Shown here: piece by piece, positions 25,202 through 34,164 of the stretch
Layout of the letters: every line of letters starts with the position of its first letter
How positions within the stretch are numbered: the first letter of the stretch is position 1
Source: UBA4479 sp963974935
GTDB taxonomy: Bacteria > Pseudomonadota > Alphaproteobacteria > Rhodospirillales > Casp-alpha2
Direction: 5' to 3'
DNA length: 64,000 nt
Assembly: GCA_963974935.1 (NCBI GenBank)
Contig: CAXBEV010000004.1
Coordinates: 131,729-195,728 of the forward strand
Program-made: the position numbers and the translations under genes
The notes under the pieces: generated by a model
Told to the model about the DNA's origin: nothing
Seen by the model: the letters and a program-made list of their open reading frames with translations, nothing else
Database searches by the model: none

Positions 25202-25230
25202 ATTATAGCGCGTCAGGCGATTGGCAAAAA
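25202..25230 (-). promoter_or_regulatory. candidate promoter of the phyH-like/denD genes
   Basis: Read on the minus strand, TTTTTG (25230-25225), a 17-base spacer and consensus TATAAT (25207-25202) precede the dioxygenase gene by about 30 bp. The gene also has a GGAGG site before its ATG. The -35 is weak, the -10 is perfect. Confidence 0.5.
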
Positions 25231-25249
25231 GCCATCTCATAAACCGGCG

Positions 25250-26335
25250 TCAGATTTTCTCTGAAAACATTTCGGCCAGGCTTTGTTTCGACGCCATGGT
25301 GACACCGCGCTCGGTGATCAGGCCGGTGACCAGGCGTGACGGCGTGACGTCGAAGGCCGGGTTGCCGGCGTTGGCGCCTTCCGGGACGATTTCGACGGTG
25401 ACGACTTCACCGGACGCGGTTTTACCTTGAATCTTCGTGACCTCGTCGGCGGCGCGCTCTTCGATGGGGATATCGCGGCCATCGTCCAAGGTCCAATCAA
25501 TGGTCGGCGATGGCAGCGCGACGTAAAACGGGACGTTGTTGTCGTCAGCCGCCAGCGCTTTTAAGTACGTGCCGATTTTGTTGCAGACGTCACCCGAAGC
25601 CGTGGTGCGGTCGGTGCCGACGATGCACATGTCGACCCGCCCTTCCTGCATCAGATGCCCACCTGCATTGTCGGCGATTATCGTCAGCGGCACCCCGTGG
25701 CGGCCAAGTTCCCAGGCGGTCAAGCTGGCGCCTTGGTTGCGGGGCCGGGTCTCGTCGACCCACACATGCACCGGGATACCCGCATCATGCGCTTTATAGA
25801 TCGGCGCCAACGCCGTACCCCAATCCACCGTCGCCAGCCAACCGGCGTTGCAGTGGGTCAACACATGGACGGTTTCGCCCGTCTGCTGATGGCGCTGTTT
25901 AATCAACGCCGCACCGTGATCACCGATGGACGAACAGATATCGACGTCATCATCGCAAATTTCAGCGGCGCGCGCATAGGCCGCTGCTTGGCGCGCATTG
26001 GCCCCCAAGGGTTTCAGCAGTTTGATCATCTCGTCCAAAGCCCAGCGCAGATTGACCGCCGTTGGCCGCGTCGACAGCAAACGCGCATAGGCGCGATCTA
26101 GCGCTGCATCCGACGGGTCTGCGTGCATGGCCAACGCCATCCCATAGGCCGCCGTGGCACCGATCAACGGCGCCCCGCGCACCAACATGTCTTTAATCGC
26201 CACCGCCGCGTCTTCGACGGTCTCAAGTCGCACGGTTTCGAAGTTAAACGGCAGCTTGGTCTGATCAATGATTTCGACCGCCCACCCATCCGAGGCCAGC
26301 CAAATGGTGCGATAGTGCGTGCCGTCGACGTTCAT
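25250..26335 (-). CDS. mtnA: S-methyl-5-thioribose-1-phosphate isomerase
   Basis: The protein has 361 residues. It has the eIF2B-alpha/MtnA fold with the conserved ARGAP-like VRGAPLIGATAAYG, the catalytic-Cys motif THCNAGWLATVDWGTA, the Asp of GTDRTTASGDVCNKIGTY, and PTIDW. It converts 5-methylthioribose-1-phosphate to 5-methylthioribulose-1-phosphate. It lies 12 bp after mtnP. No mtnK, mtnB, mtnC or mtnD is in the window, which makes the fate of the ketose phosphate interesting given the class II aldolase nearby. Confidence 0.96.
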   Translation of the reverse strand: MNVDGTHYRTIWLASDGWAVEIIDQTKLPFNFETVRLETVEDAAVAIKDMLVRGAPLIGATAAYGMALAMHADPSDAALDRAYARLLSTRPTAVNLRWALDEMIKLLKPLGANARQAAAYARAAEICDDDVDICSSIGDHGAALIKQRHQQTGETVHVLTHCNAGWLATVDWGTALAPIYKAHDAGIPVHVWVDETRPRNQGASLTAWELGRHGVPLTIIADNAGGHLMQEGRVDMCIVGTDRTTASGDVCNKIGTYLKALAADDNNVPFYVALPSPTIDWTLDDGRDIPIEERAADEVTKIQGKTASGEVVTVEIVPEGANAGNPAFDVTPSRLVTGLITERGVTMASKQSLAEMFSEKI

Positions 26336-26347
26336 AGCGAATTCCCT

Positions 26348-27229
26348 TTACAGCACCCGGCCTGCGACAGCGTCCAACATGGCCACCAAGCCCGGGTCGC
26401 GGGCGTCGGGCTGCGTGATGACGGCATGCTCTAAGGCCGTGTGGCAGCCCTGCGAGCAATTTTCGGTGCGACCGGCCAAACGGGGCGCGATTTCTTTGAC
26501 CAAGCTCCGCGCCTTGTCTGCATTGCCCATCAAAACCGCGATGATCGCTTCGACCGAAACGTGGTCGTGATCGGGGTGCCAGCAATCGAAGTCGGTGACC
26601 ATGGCGACGGTCGCGTAGCACATCTCGGCCTCGCGGGCGAGTTTGGCTTCGGGCATATTGGTCATGCCGATGACGTCACAGCCCCAACTTCGATATAGGT
26701 TGGATTCCGCAAGCGTTGAGAACTGCGGGCCTTCCATCGCCAAGTACGTGCCACCCTTGGTGTGGGCGATATCGAGCGCAGTCATGCTTTCAGACAGCGC
26801 CTCGCCGAGCCGCCCACAGACCGGGTGGCCGAAACCGACGTGCGCCACTAGGCCTGGGCCGAAAAAGCTTTTCGGGCGCGCAAACGTGCGGTCGATGAAC
26901 TGATCGACCACCACAAAGTGCCCCGGCGGCAAATCTTCTTTGAGCGAACCGCACGCCGACAACGACAACACCTCGGTGCAGCCCAAGCGCTTCAAGGCAT
27001 CGATATTGGCGCGGTAGTTCAAGTCAGACGGTGGAATCCGATGTCCACGCCCGTGGCGCGGTAGGAATGCCATCTCGACCCCTGCCAGCCGGCCCCGCAA
27101 AATCTCGTCAGAGGGATCACCGAACGGCGTGCGTACCGCTTCCCAGCGCGGTTCTTCCAAGCCTTCGATCTCGTACAGGCCGCTGCCACCTAAAACACCG
27201 ATCATTGGCGGGGTCGCGTGATCGCTCAT
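26348..27229 (-). CDS. mtnP: S-methyl-5'-thioadenosine phosphorylase
   Basis: The protein has 293 residues and belongs to PNP/MTAP family 2. It opens GVLGGSGLYEIEGLE, has LPRHGRGHRIPPSDLNYRANI, and the ligand-binding segment YLAMEGPQFSTLAESNLYRSWGCDVIGMTNMPEAKLAREAEMCYA. It cleaves 5'-methylthioadenosine with phosphate to adenine and 5-methylthioribose-1-phosphate, feeding MtnA directly. Its ATG overlaps the dienelactone hydrolase stop by four bases, so the three genes form an operon. Confidence 0.96.
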   Translation of the reverse strand: MSDHATPPMIGVLGGSGLYEIEGLEEPRWEAVRTPFGDPSDEILRGRLAGVEMAFLPRHGRGHRIPPSDLNYRANIDALKRLGCTEVLSLSACGSLKEDLPPGHFVVVDQFIDRTFARPKSFFGPGLVAHVGFGHPVCGRLGEALSESMTALDIAHTKGGTYLAMEGPQFSTLAESNLYRSWGCDVIGMTNMPEAKLAREAEMCYATVAMVTDFDCWHPDHDHVSVEAIIAVLMGNADKARSLVKEIAPRLAGRTENCSQGCHTALEHAVITQPDARDPGLVAMLDAVAGRVL

Positions 27230-27915
27230 ACGCCTTCCCCACGACGCAGCGCGGACTCAAACAATTGCACCGTCCGCATCCCGGCGATGGCCGTGGCGCG
27301 CGGGTCGTAACTTCCCCGCATATCGCAGTTAAAGCCATGCCCGGCCTGATAAATATGCACACCGATGTCGGGATGCTTGGCACGCACCAGTTCGACCTGA
27401 TCCAAGGGAATCGAGCCATCATTATCGCCGAAGTGCAAAATCGCCGGGCATTTCGGCGCCTCGTCCACAACTTCGTTAATACCGCCACCGTAATAGCCGC
27501 TGGCGGCTTGAAAATCTAAACGACAGGCCGCGACATAGGTCACGAAGCCGCCCCAGCAATAACCGACGACACCGACCCGTCCAACATCCGCAACCGCGGC
27601 GCGTGCAGCATCAACATCGCTGATGACTTTCTCCAGATTTTCGTTGGCAATCGCCTTGAGCGAACGGCCTTTGTCTACATCGCCAGGACCGTAACCGGCC
27701 TCGAACGACGGCGCCCAACGATCATACAATGCCGGCGCGATGGCAGTGTAGCCGACAGCGGCCCAACGCTCGACCAAATCGCGGATGTGGGCGTTGACCC
27801 CGAAAATTTCCTGCACGACGACAACAGCACCGAACGGCGTGCCCTCAGGTTCCGCTTTATATGCGCTAAAGGTGTGCCCGTCTGCGGCAGTTAAGGTCAA
27901 TGTGGTCTGCATCAT
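27226..27915 (-). CDS. dienelactone hydrolase family protein
   Basis: A 229-residue alpha/beta hydrolase. The nucleophile elbow is Cys in GYCWGG, with an oxyanion segment VVVQEIFGV, a later Asp (HFGDNDGSIP) and His (GHGFNCDMRGSYD). This Cys-Asp-His triad is typical of carboxymethylenebutenolidase-like proteins. GGAGGAG lies just before ATG 27915, which decides the start. It leads the operon with mtnP and mtnA. A role in methylthio metabolism is inference; the family is often promiscuous. Confidence 0.92.
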   Translation of the reverse strand: MMQTTLTLTAADGHTFSAYKAEPEGTPFGAVVVVQEIFGVNAHIRDLVERWAAVGYTAIAPALYDRWAPSFEAGYGPGDVDKGRSLKAIANENLEKVISDVDAARAAVADVGRVGVVGYCWGGFVTYVAACRLDFQAASGYYGGGINEVVDEAPKCPAILHFGDNDGSIPLDQVELVRAKHPDIGVHIYQAGHGFNCDMRGSYDPRATAIAGMRTVQLFESALRRGEGV

Positions 27916-28104
27916 ATTTTTCTCCTCCAAGGGTGCGGAAAAGTAGCGCAGGCTTTTGCATAGAGCAATCAGAGACCGGTACTGCCCTCAATAGGAGAAT
28001 TAATATCGACAATAAACATTAAAATTATTAGTCTTTTGAGAAGCGTTTGATGGGAAATTCAACGCTAGCGCTGCATGAACATATCAAAGTAGAGAGCACT
28101 AAAA

Positions 28105-30387
28105 ATGAAGTTTAGCTGGATAATTTCAGTTGTTGCCTCACTGGCCATTGCAGGATGCCAAACGACAGGCTCGCAAAGCATTAATTCATCGACCAGCCAG
28201 TTTAAGGTCGCCCAAGAGAGCTATTCGCTTTTTTTTGATCAGAAAGACCACCTGAACGAGTTAATCGAAGCGGAAAACTTCGAAGATGCATCGATTCTCT
28301 ATGAAGAACAACGTGCATTCTTTGATGCCAACAAGGCTGAAGATGTCGAACTGAACAGCGCGCTTGAGCAGGTCGTCGAAAAGGTCAGCCGCGTTCTTGA
28401 GCCCGGGATTGCGCAAACACGTGCGGACCTAAAAAGCATAACCTGGCCGGCACCCAGTTCCGAATGGGAAAGCATTCGCGTCAAACTCACCCACGCTGAT
28501 CGCATTGTCGCCATCACTCCCACCGATGGTGTTTTCGTGAACCCTGCGTACGCGTCAGAAGGGTTGGCTGAGCTTAAGGCGGAGAAAACCAGCCGCCGCA
28601 AAGAAGTTAAAGCGACCGAGGTCGCTGATTTCCTATCGTTTGATCACTTTAGCGGCACGAACTTCTTTCTGATCCACCCCGCCCGGACCGGGTCTCGGGC
28701 ATATTTTGACGCACACCCTGAAACACTAACGTCGTTGCTCACTGGTGCGAAGGCCGATGATATTCTTGCATTTGGCCGTGCAATGGATCGCGGAACGATA
28801 TCGGATACCGCATGGGCTGAAATCAGCCGCACCTATGCAGATGCGCGTTTAGGTCAAATTTCACCGAAGAACCGATCCATGTCGGATGTCTTACAGGTGA
28901 TAAACGAAGCACAATCGGTGGGCTTCACGATTGATGCGCTCAGCAGTGTTAAAATCGGCTTCGTCGAAGTCACCAGCCGCACGTTGCTCAAGCAAGGCCA
29001 AGTTGAATTTCCGGCTGAAATTGAGGTTGATCTTCCCTTCGACATTGCGAAGGCCGAATTAGATCAAGCCTTCGACACGACATTGGCAAATACGTCGGAC
29101 TATCTGATCGTATTTGATGTCGCTCTCGCGAAAACGCGCCGCAAAGTCGGGAAAATGAGAAAAGCCCGTTCTGAATTTGTCGCGGGCTACGACAAGCGAC
29201 AAAATCCCGAATACATGCGCTTACAAAACGAAGTCACCACAAAACAGATGGAAGTGCAAAACCATGCCATGCGCGTTAGCTCGGCTAATTCACAGTATTG
29301 CGATGGGTTCGCTTGCCTTGGAAAAATTGCGGCGGTGGCTATCGCCGCATCAAATCGTGACGAAGCGCAAGAGCAACTTCTTGAAACTATGACGGAACTC
29401 AATCAAACGCCGATCATGATCGATGTGCCGATCATGCAAAACTACACGTTTAATGTTGGTGTCGTAACGTCACAAAAGACCATGACCGTGCACTATTATG
29501 TCATCGACAAAGCAAAAAAACGCTACTTCAAATCGACCTTCGATGTCATTGAAAATGAAAAATTCGGCGTCGCCTATAATGTAAACCCAAATGACCCAAA
29601 AAAAACGACTCACATCAGCAGCAATGACACCGAAGAGGATGTCGCCGAATGGGAGGAGAAACCCTCGAGCGTCAAGTTAAGCCAACTCATTGACCATTAT
29701 TTGACGAATGAATCAAAATCGAAACCGCTGAAAAGTCTCACCGCCATTCGACGTGAAATGCTGAAAGACCGCAATACAGCGATTGCGTCATATAAAGAAA
29801 ACACCTTCGAAGAAAGCACCCAAAACGACCCACGATTTAACAGCGTCGTAGCGATCTACTCGCCGGATGGCGGGCTGGGCTCGGGCTTCTTCGTCCGTCC
29901 CGATGTCGTGATGACGAACTATCATGTGGTCGGCGAAGATGACTTTATGGAACTTAAAATGCACGATGAGCGCGAAACTTTTGGTAAGGTCATCGCCCGC
30001 GATGCGATCCTCGACCTCGCATTGATCAAAGTTCAAAATCGCGGTGTTCCGGTTGCTTTCTTCAAAAACAACAAGATCGACCTTGGCAGCACGGTCGAGG
30101 TAATCGGGCACCCTCAAGGTTTTGAATTCTCGATTACACGGGGCGTTGTGAGTGCTATACGGAAACAAAAAAGTGTCGTCCTTGGCGCGGGGTCAGACGT
30201 TCTTTTCGTCCAAGTTGATGCCCCGACGAGCCCAGGAAATTCCGGTGGCCCGGTATTTCTAGGCGATCAGGTCGTCTCCGTCGTATCGTGGATTCGCGTT
30301 GATAAAGGTTCACAAAACCTAAACTTCTCGGTTCATCATTCCGAAGCAGAGCGATTCCTCAAAGAAAGCCTCGGTAGCGGCTCGTAA
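28105..30387 (+). CDS. lipoprotein with C-terminal HtrA-type trypsin-like serine protease domain
   Basis: The protein has 760 residues. A lipoprotein signal ends in LAIAGC (lipobox Cys at about 17). About 550 residues of unrecognised, mostly helical sequence follow, including a Lys/Glu-rich stretch near 360-400. A chymotrypsin-fold domain completes the protein, with His607 (TNYHVV), Asp637 (ILDLAL) and Ser713 (SPGNSGGP), so the triad is intact. No PDZ domain follows it. It is probably anchored to the outer or inner membrane facing the periplasm. The coding sequence is clearly AT-richer than its neighbours, suggesting transfer. The TraT-like gene begins at its stop codon. Confidence 0.85.
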   Translation: MKFSWIISVVASLAIAGCQTTGSQSINSSTSQFKVAQESYSLFFDQKDHLNELIEAENFEDASILYEEQRAFFDANKAEDVELNSALEQVVEKVSRVLEPGIAQTRADLKSITWPAPSSEWESIRVKLTHADRIVAITPTDGVFVNPAYASEGLAELKAEKTSRRKEVKATEVADFLSFDHFSGTNFFLIHPARTGSRAYFDAHPETLTSLLTGAKADDILAFGRAMDRGTISDTAWAEISRTYADARLGQISPKNRSMSDVLQVINEAQSVGFTIDALSSVKIGFVEVTSRTLLKQGQVEFPAEIEVDLPFDIAKAELDQAFDTTLANTSDYLIVFDVALAKTRRKVGKMRKARSEFVAGYDKRQNPEYMRLQNEVTTKQMEVQNHAMRVSSANSQYCDGFACLGKIAAVAIAASNRDEAQEQLLETMTELNQTPIMIDVPIMQNYTFNVGVVTSQKTMTVHYYVIDKAKKRYFKSTFDVIENEKFGVAYNVNPNDPKKTTHISSNDTEEDVAEWEEKPSSVKLSQLIDHYLTNESKSKPLKSLTAIRREMLKDRNTAIASYKENTFEESTQNDPRFNSVVAIYSPDGGLGSGFFVRPDVVMTNYHVVGEDDFMELKMHDERETFGKVIARDAILDLALIKVQNRGVPVAFFKNNKIDLGSTVEVIGHPQGFEFSITRGVVSAIRKQKSVVLGAGSDVLFVQVDAPTSPGNSGGPVFLGDQVVSVVSWIRVDKGSQNLNFSVHHSEAERFLKESLGSGS

Positions 30388-31184
30388 TGGAGAATATATA
30401 TATAATGACGTTTATTTCATTCCTTAACACCCAACGAGGCCGTTTTAGTAGCGCCGCGTTAATAGTCGTGCTGACACTCGTATTGTCTTCTTGCCTCGGT
30501 GCACCAACGACTCGTCTCGGGATGGTTAAAAACAATGAAACCGGTTTGATGATCGGCTCTACAATTGAAAAATCAATCATCACCGATGCGTCATTTCACA
30601 AAAATAAAAAAGTCAAAGTTCGTATCCGCAATACGTCGGGGGATGTTGCATTTGATCTGAATAACTTCCAGTCGCAAATCGAAAATGCCTATCGCGACAT
30701 CGGGTATGATCCAACATCGGAAGATGATTTTGGGTTTCTCATCGACGTGAACGTCAAATACAGCGGGCATATTCAAACCAACTTAAGTGCTGAATACGGT
30801 TTTCTTGGCGGCACTGCAGGAGGGTTGGCTGGGGCAAGTTACGGAAATTCAGGAACGGATGTCGGGATTGGGATCGTATCTGGTGCAACGCTTGGCAGCA
30901 TCATTGGCAGCTTTGTCACCGACGATACCTACATTATTATTTCCGATGTCAGCTATGCGAGCGTGAAGGATTTGCGCAGCAAGGCTTCAAAATCCATCAC
31001 ATTTAGCCGCAGCACAAACATGCAAGAAGACAAAGAAGAAGATCAGAACAAAAGCAAACGCAGCATCAAAAAGGTCATTCGGACCGGTGTCGCTGTTTAC
31101 GCAGGTGGTCGCAACACGCCGCAAAGCGAAATCAGTGGGATGGTGCGCGAACGCATCGCGCGCATCGTCGGCAACATTATCTGA
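30387..31184 (+). CDS. TraT-like lipoprotein (complement-resistance/surface-exclusion family)
   Basis: The protein has about 265 residues. A lipoprotein signal ends in LVLSSC. The mature part has the TraT pattern: VRIRNTSGD, FQSQIENAYRDIGY, a Gly-rich membrane-like centre (GGTAGGLAGASYG... GATLGSIIGSF) and ITDV-like SDVSYASV. F-plasmid TraT is a decameric outer-membrane lipoprotein that blocks redundant conjugation and complement. Chromosomal relatives have unknown roles. Translation may begin at ATG 30387 (overlapping the previous stop) or at ATG 30405, 12 bases after GGAG. AT-rich like its partner; no conjugation genes are nearby. Confidence 0.8.
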   Translation: MENIYIMTFISFLNTQRGRFSSAALIVVLTLVLSSCLGAPTTRLGMVKNNETGLMIGSTIEKSIITDASFHKNKKVKVRIRNTSGDVAFDLNNFQSQIENAYRDIGYDPTSEDDFGFLIDVNVKYSGHIQTNLSAEYGFLGGTAGGLAGASYGNSGTDVGIGIVSGATLGSIIGSFVTDDTYIIISDVSYASVKDLRSKASKSITFSRSTNMQEDKEEDQNKSKRSIKKVIRTGVAVYAGGRNTPQSEISGMVRERIARIVGNII

Positions 31185-31193
31185 CGCGTAGCG

Positions 31194-31820
31194 CTACTCC
31201 GCTGCGTCCACCGATTTTGGGCGCTTGAGGGTAAACACGCGCTCGACCGCCGTGTAATCCATATAGCCGAGCCGAGCCAACGGACGGATCAGGGTGAGGT
31301 CGATCAGGCCGTCTTTCAGGACATGATCGCGGATATGCACGCCGATTACACGCCCGACGCAGATCGCGTTGCCGGCGCCACGCCGGTCGACGGGCAGCGT
31401 CATGGTATCGAAGTATGTGCATTCCAAATGGATCGGCGCATCTTTGACCCGCATCGGCTTGACCAATGTGCTGGACTCCATCGCGACGCCGGCGGCAACG
31501 GCTTCGTCAACGTCGGGATCATAAGGCGCGCTGGTTTGGTTCATCACGTTTTGCTGATCAAAGCTGACCATGGAGCAGACGAACTCGCCAGTTTGCTCGG
31601 CATTAAAAATGCTATCCTTCGGCGCGTCGGCGGAACGCGCACCCGATGCGAACATCACCATCGGCGGATCGCCCGCAACGCCGTTGAAAAAAGAGTACGG
31701 TGCCAGGTTCGCGACGCCATCCGGGCTGATCGTCGATATCCAACCGATCGGGCGCGGCACGACGCAGCTTTTAAATGGATCATGCGGCAAGCCGTGCGGC
31801 TCGTTGGTTTTCCAAAACAT
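31194..31820 (-). CDS. flavin reductase family protein (FMN-binding split barrel)
   Basis: The protein has 208 residues. The family pattern is PRPIGWISTISPDGVANLAPYSFFNGVAGDPPMVMF, the flavin-binding strand with Pro and Gly, then a central KDS and a C-terminal DLTLIRPLARLGYMDY. Such proteins reduce FMN/FAD with NAD(P)H or use bound flavin themselves; many partner with an oxygenase. No oxygenase subunit is in this operon. It is the last gene of the gamma-CA, ligase, citryl-CoA lyase series, 17 bp after the lyase. Confidence 0.9.
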   Translation of the reverse strand: MFWKTNEPHGLPHDPFKSCVVPRPIGWISTISPDGVANLAPYSFFNGVAGDPPMVMFASGARSADAPKDSIFNAEQTGEFVCSMVSFDQQNVMNQTSAPYDPDVDEAVAAGVAMESSTLVKPMRVKDAPIHLECTYFDTMTLPVDRRGAGNAICVGRVIGVHIRDHVLKDGLIDLTLIRPLARLGYMDYTAVERVFTLKRPKSVDAAE

Positions 31821-31837
31821 CTTTATGTCCTTCGTAC

Positions 31838-32629
31838 TTATTTTTCGTGAACGGGTGCGGCGCCGACATAGGGGATCGTCTCTTCAACGGTATCCCAAAT
31901 ATGACGCGCAGTCGGTGTGGTTTGTTCTTCGCGAATGTGTGCGACCAGACCCGCAGCCCGGCTGATCACGGCAAAGCCCCGCATGATTTCCGGTGCCACG
32001 CCGATTTCCAAAAGCACGGCCGCAACGGCGCCCGTGGCATTGATGGTCAGATGCCGCCCAAGCTCGTCATCAACCAGCGCCGAGAACCGCTTGAGTGCAC
32101 CAATGTAGGTGCCGGCCACGCCGCCGTCTTCGATAGCAATCTGGAACAAGCGTTCGCTGCGCGGATCGTCCGGCTTGTGCAGATGATGCCCAAAGCCCGG
32201 CAGGGCACGTTTTTCAACCCGGCACGCTCGGATTTCGGCCCGCGCATTGGTCTCAAAATTCTCAGGATCATCCAGCAAGCGCGTTAGCAACACCGCGGCA
32301 TTCTCCATGGTGCCGACGAATTGAGAACCGACGTTGAGCAAGCCTGCGGACACCGCAGCCTGCAACGCCTCAGGTGCCGAATGATAGGTCAGCCGGGTCG
32401 CAATTGCGCTCGGCGTTAGACCATGCTCCATCAGCGTCACCAAGACGGCATCCAAAATCACCACCTCGCCGGCCTTCGGCGTGCGCCCCATGATGTGACG
32501 GAACATCATTTCAGTAAACGAAACCTTGCCCATCAAGTCTGCGACCAAGCCTTCGTCGCGGTAATACAGTTCTTCGTTGGTGTGCGTCGCCAACCGGGTT
32601 GTCGGTGCGTCGCGGTTAGAAGCACTCAT
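31838..32629 (-). CDS. citryl-CoA lyase (short citrate-synthase-fold protein)
   Basis: The protein has 263 residues, much shorter than citrate synthase (about 430), as expected for citryl-CoA lyase homologues. It keeps the citrate-synthase core, including PGFGHHLHKPDDPRSERLFQIA (active-site His and Arg region) and the late NATGAVAAVLLEIG. The predicted reaction is retro-Claisen cleavage of citryl-CoA or a related 3-hydroxy-3-carboxyacyl-CoA to acetyl-CoA and a 2-oxo acid. The upstream acyl-CoA ligase could make the substrate. Its ATG overlaps the ligase stop by four bases. Confidence 0.87.
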   Translation of the reverse strand: MSASNRDAPTTRLATHTNEELYYRDEGLVADLMGKVSFTEMMFRHIMGRTPKAGEVVILDAVLVTLMEHGLTPSAIATRLTYHSAPEALQAAVSAGLLNVGSQFVGTMENAAVLLTRLLDDPENFETNARAEIRACRVEKRALPGFGHHLHKPDDPRSERLFQIAIEDGGVAGTYIGALKRFSALVDDELGRHLTINATGAVAAVLLEIGVAPEIMRGFAVISRAAGLVAHIREEQTTPTARHIWDTVEETIPYVGAAPVHEK

Positions 32630-34152
32630 GCGGCGGTCTCTCCTTTTGAATCTGCAAACATCACCTTGGCTTCGCGGCGCAATACTTTGCCGACCGGGCT
32701 TCTCGGCAACGCGTCGACGATGTGCACGACCTTTGGCGCTTTCACTGAGTCCAAGCGCGCTTTGACGAACGCTGCGATCTCGGTCGCGTCGGCGTTACTG
32801 CCGGGCCGCACTTCGACGGCGGCCGTCACGGCCTCGCCCCATTTACGGTCGGGGATACCGAACACCACGCACTCGCTCACCGCAGGGTGCTGACCAAGCA
32901 CGGCTTCGACGTCACTCGGATACACATTGAAGCCGCCGGTGATCACCACATCGCGGATCCGGTCTTTGATATAGACAAACCCCCGCGCATCGATGATGCC
33001 AACGTCGCCCGTATGTAACCAGCCATCGATGATGGTTTCAGCGGTTTTATCGGGCATACCCAGATAGCCGCGCATCACCAAGTCGCCCTTGAGCACAATC
33101 TCGCCGCTTTCGCCGGGGCCTAGAATATTTCCATCCCCGTCCATCACTTCGACGCGGGTGTTGCAGGTGGCCCGCCCCGTCGACGCCCAGTTTTCAGGGT
33201 TTTGCCAATCGGTCGCACGCATACAAATTGCGATCTGCGGCGCCTCAGTCTGGCCAAAGCAGGTTTCCAGCGCGTTATTAAAAATCTTCATCGCGCGCGG
33301 CACTTCGTCTTTGCGGATCGCAGCGCCACCGACAATCAGATGGCGCAGCGAAGAAAAGTCCCGCGCGTCGATGCCGGGTTGATCCATCATCATGTAGATC
33401 ACCGTCGGCGGCAGAAACACGCTGGTGACACGGTCCCGTTCAATCGCGTCAATGATGCTCTCAGGTTTAGGCGGCCCCATGAACACCTGGGTGCCGCCGA
33501 CGGCAAACGTCGGCATGATCAAGGTATTGGTGCCGTGGGTCATCGGGGCCGCCAGCAAATTCCGGTCATCTTGACCGAAGCCGAATTCCAACACCATTGA
33601 AGTGATGCACGTGTTCCACACCCGGTACGTCTGCATGCAGCCCTTGGGCTGGCCGCTGGAGCCACCGGTAAATTTGATCGCCTGCACGTCATCCAGTGAT
33701 ATGTCGTGACGGACCGGTAAGTGACCGTCGAACTTTTCGATCAACGCCGCAATCGTGGTATCTGATTTATCCTCAGCACCGGGTTTACCCATTAATCGAT
33801 GTGCGCTTCTCGCATCTAGCTTGTCGGTGCAGTCCACATCGACCACGACTATCTCCGGCGTCGTGACCTCACATATTCGCTTCAGTTCTTCGTTGCCGTT
33901 ACGAGGGTTGAGCGGGACCCACGTCTTCCCCGCCGCAAACACCGCCAACCAAGCCAGCAGGTGCTCAACCGTATTATACGCGCAGATACCGACCCGACCT
34001 TGCGGGGCAGGTGCAATGTCCTGCAACCCGGCTGCCAGCGCATTCACTTGGCGGGCAAGATCGGCGTAACTGATTTCGTGATCGCCATCTTTAATGGCGA
34101 TGCGGTCTGGAAAGCGCACGGCGGCGCGGAGAAAGTGATCAATCGGCAGCAT
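32626..34152 (-). CDS. AMP-dependent acyl-CoA synthetase/ligase
   Basis: The protein has 508 residues of the ANL superfamily. The P-loop is KFTGGSSGQPKG (usual form TSGTTGxPKG, so one substitution). The CFGQTEAPQ motif, the GWLHTGD hinge aspartate and the C-terminal PRSPVGKVLRR catalytic lysine are all present. It activates a carboxylic acid as acyl-AMP and transfers it to CoA. The acid is not identifiable. Operon position before citryl-CoA lyase suggests a tricarboxylic or hydroxy-dicarboxylic acid; that is inference. Confidence 0.92.
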   Translation of the reverse strand: MLPIDHFLRAAVRFPDRIAIKDGDHEISYADLARQVNALAAGLQDIAPAPQGRVGICAYNTVEHLLAWLAVFAAGKTWVPLNPRNGNEELKRICEVTTPEIVVVDVDCTDKLDARSAHRLMGKPGAEDKSDTTIAALIEKFDGHLPVRHDISLDDVQAIKFTGGSSGQPKGCMQTYRVWNTCITSMVLEFGFGQDDRNLLAAPMTHGTNTLIMPTFAVGGTQVFMGPPKPESIIDAIERDRVTSVFLPPTVIYMMMDQPGIDARDFSSLRHLIVGGAAIRKDEVPRAMKIFNNALETCFGQTEAPQIAICMRATDWQNPENWASTGRATCNTRVEVMDGDGNILGPGESGEIVLKGDLVMRGYLGMPDKTAETIIDGWLHTGDVGIIDARGFVYIKDRIRDVVITGGFNVYPSDVEAVLGQHPAVSECVVFGIPDRKWGEAVTAAVEVRPGSNADATEIAAFVKARLDSVKAPKVVHIVDALPRSPVGKVLRREAKVMFADSKGETAA

Positions 34153-34164
34153 GAGTACGCGCCC

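Noticed and set aside
30387..31184. Remnant of a conjugative plasmid or ICE because of the TraT-like gene
   Set aside because: No relaxase, type IV secretion, integrase or att repeats are seen around it. TraT-like lipoproteins also occur as ordinary chromosomal genes.
31188..31197. GTAGCGCTAC palindrome at the end of the flavin reductase gene
   Set aside because: A 10-bp dyad overlapping a stop codon, without T-run or spacing for an operator; expected by chance in this base composition.
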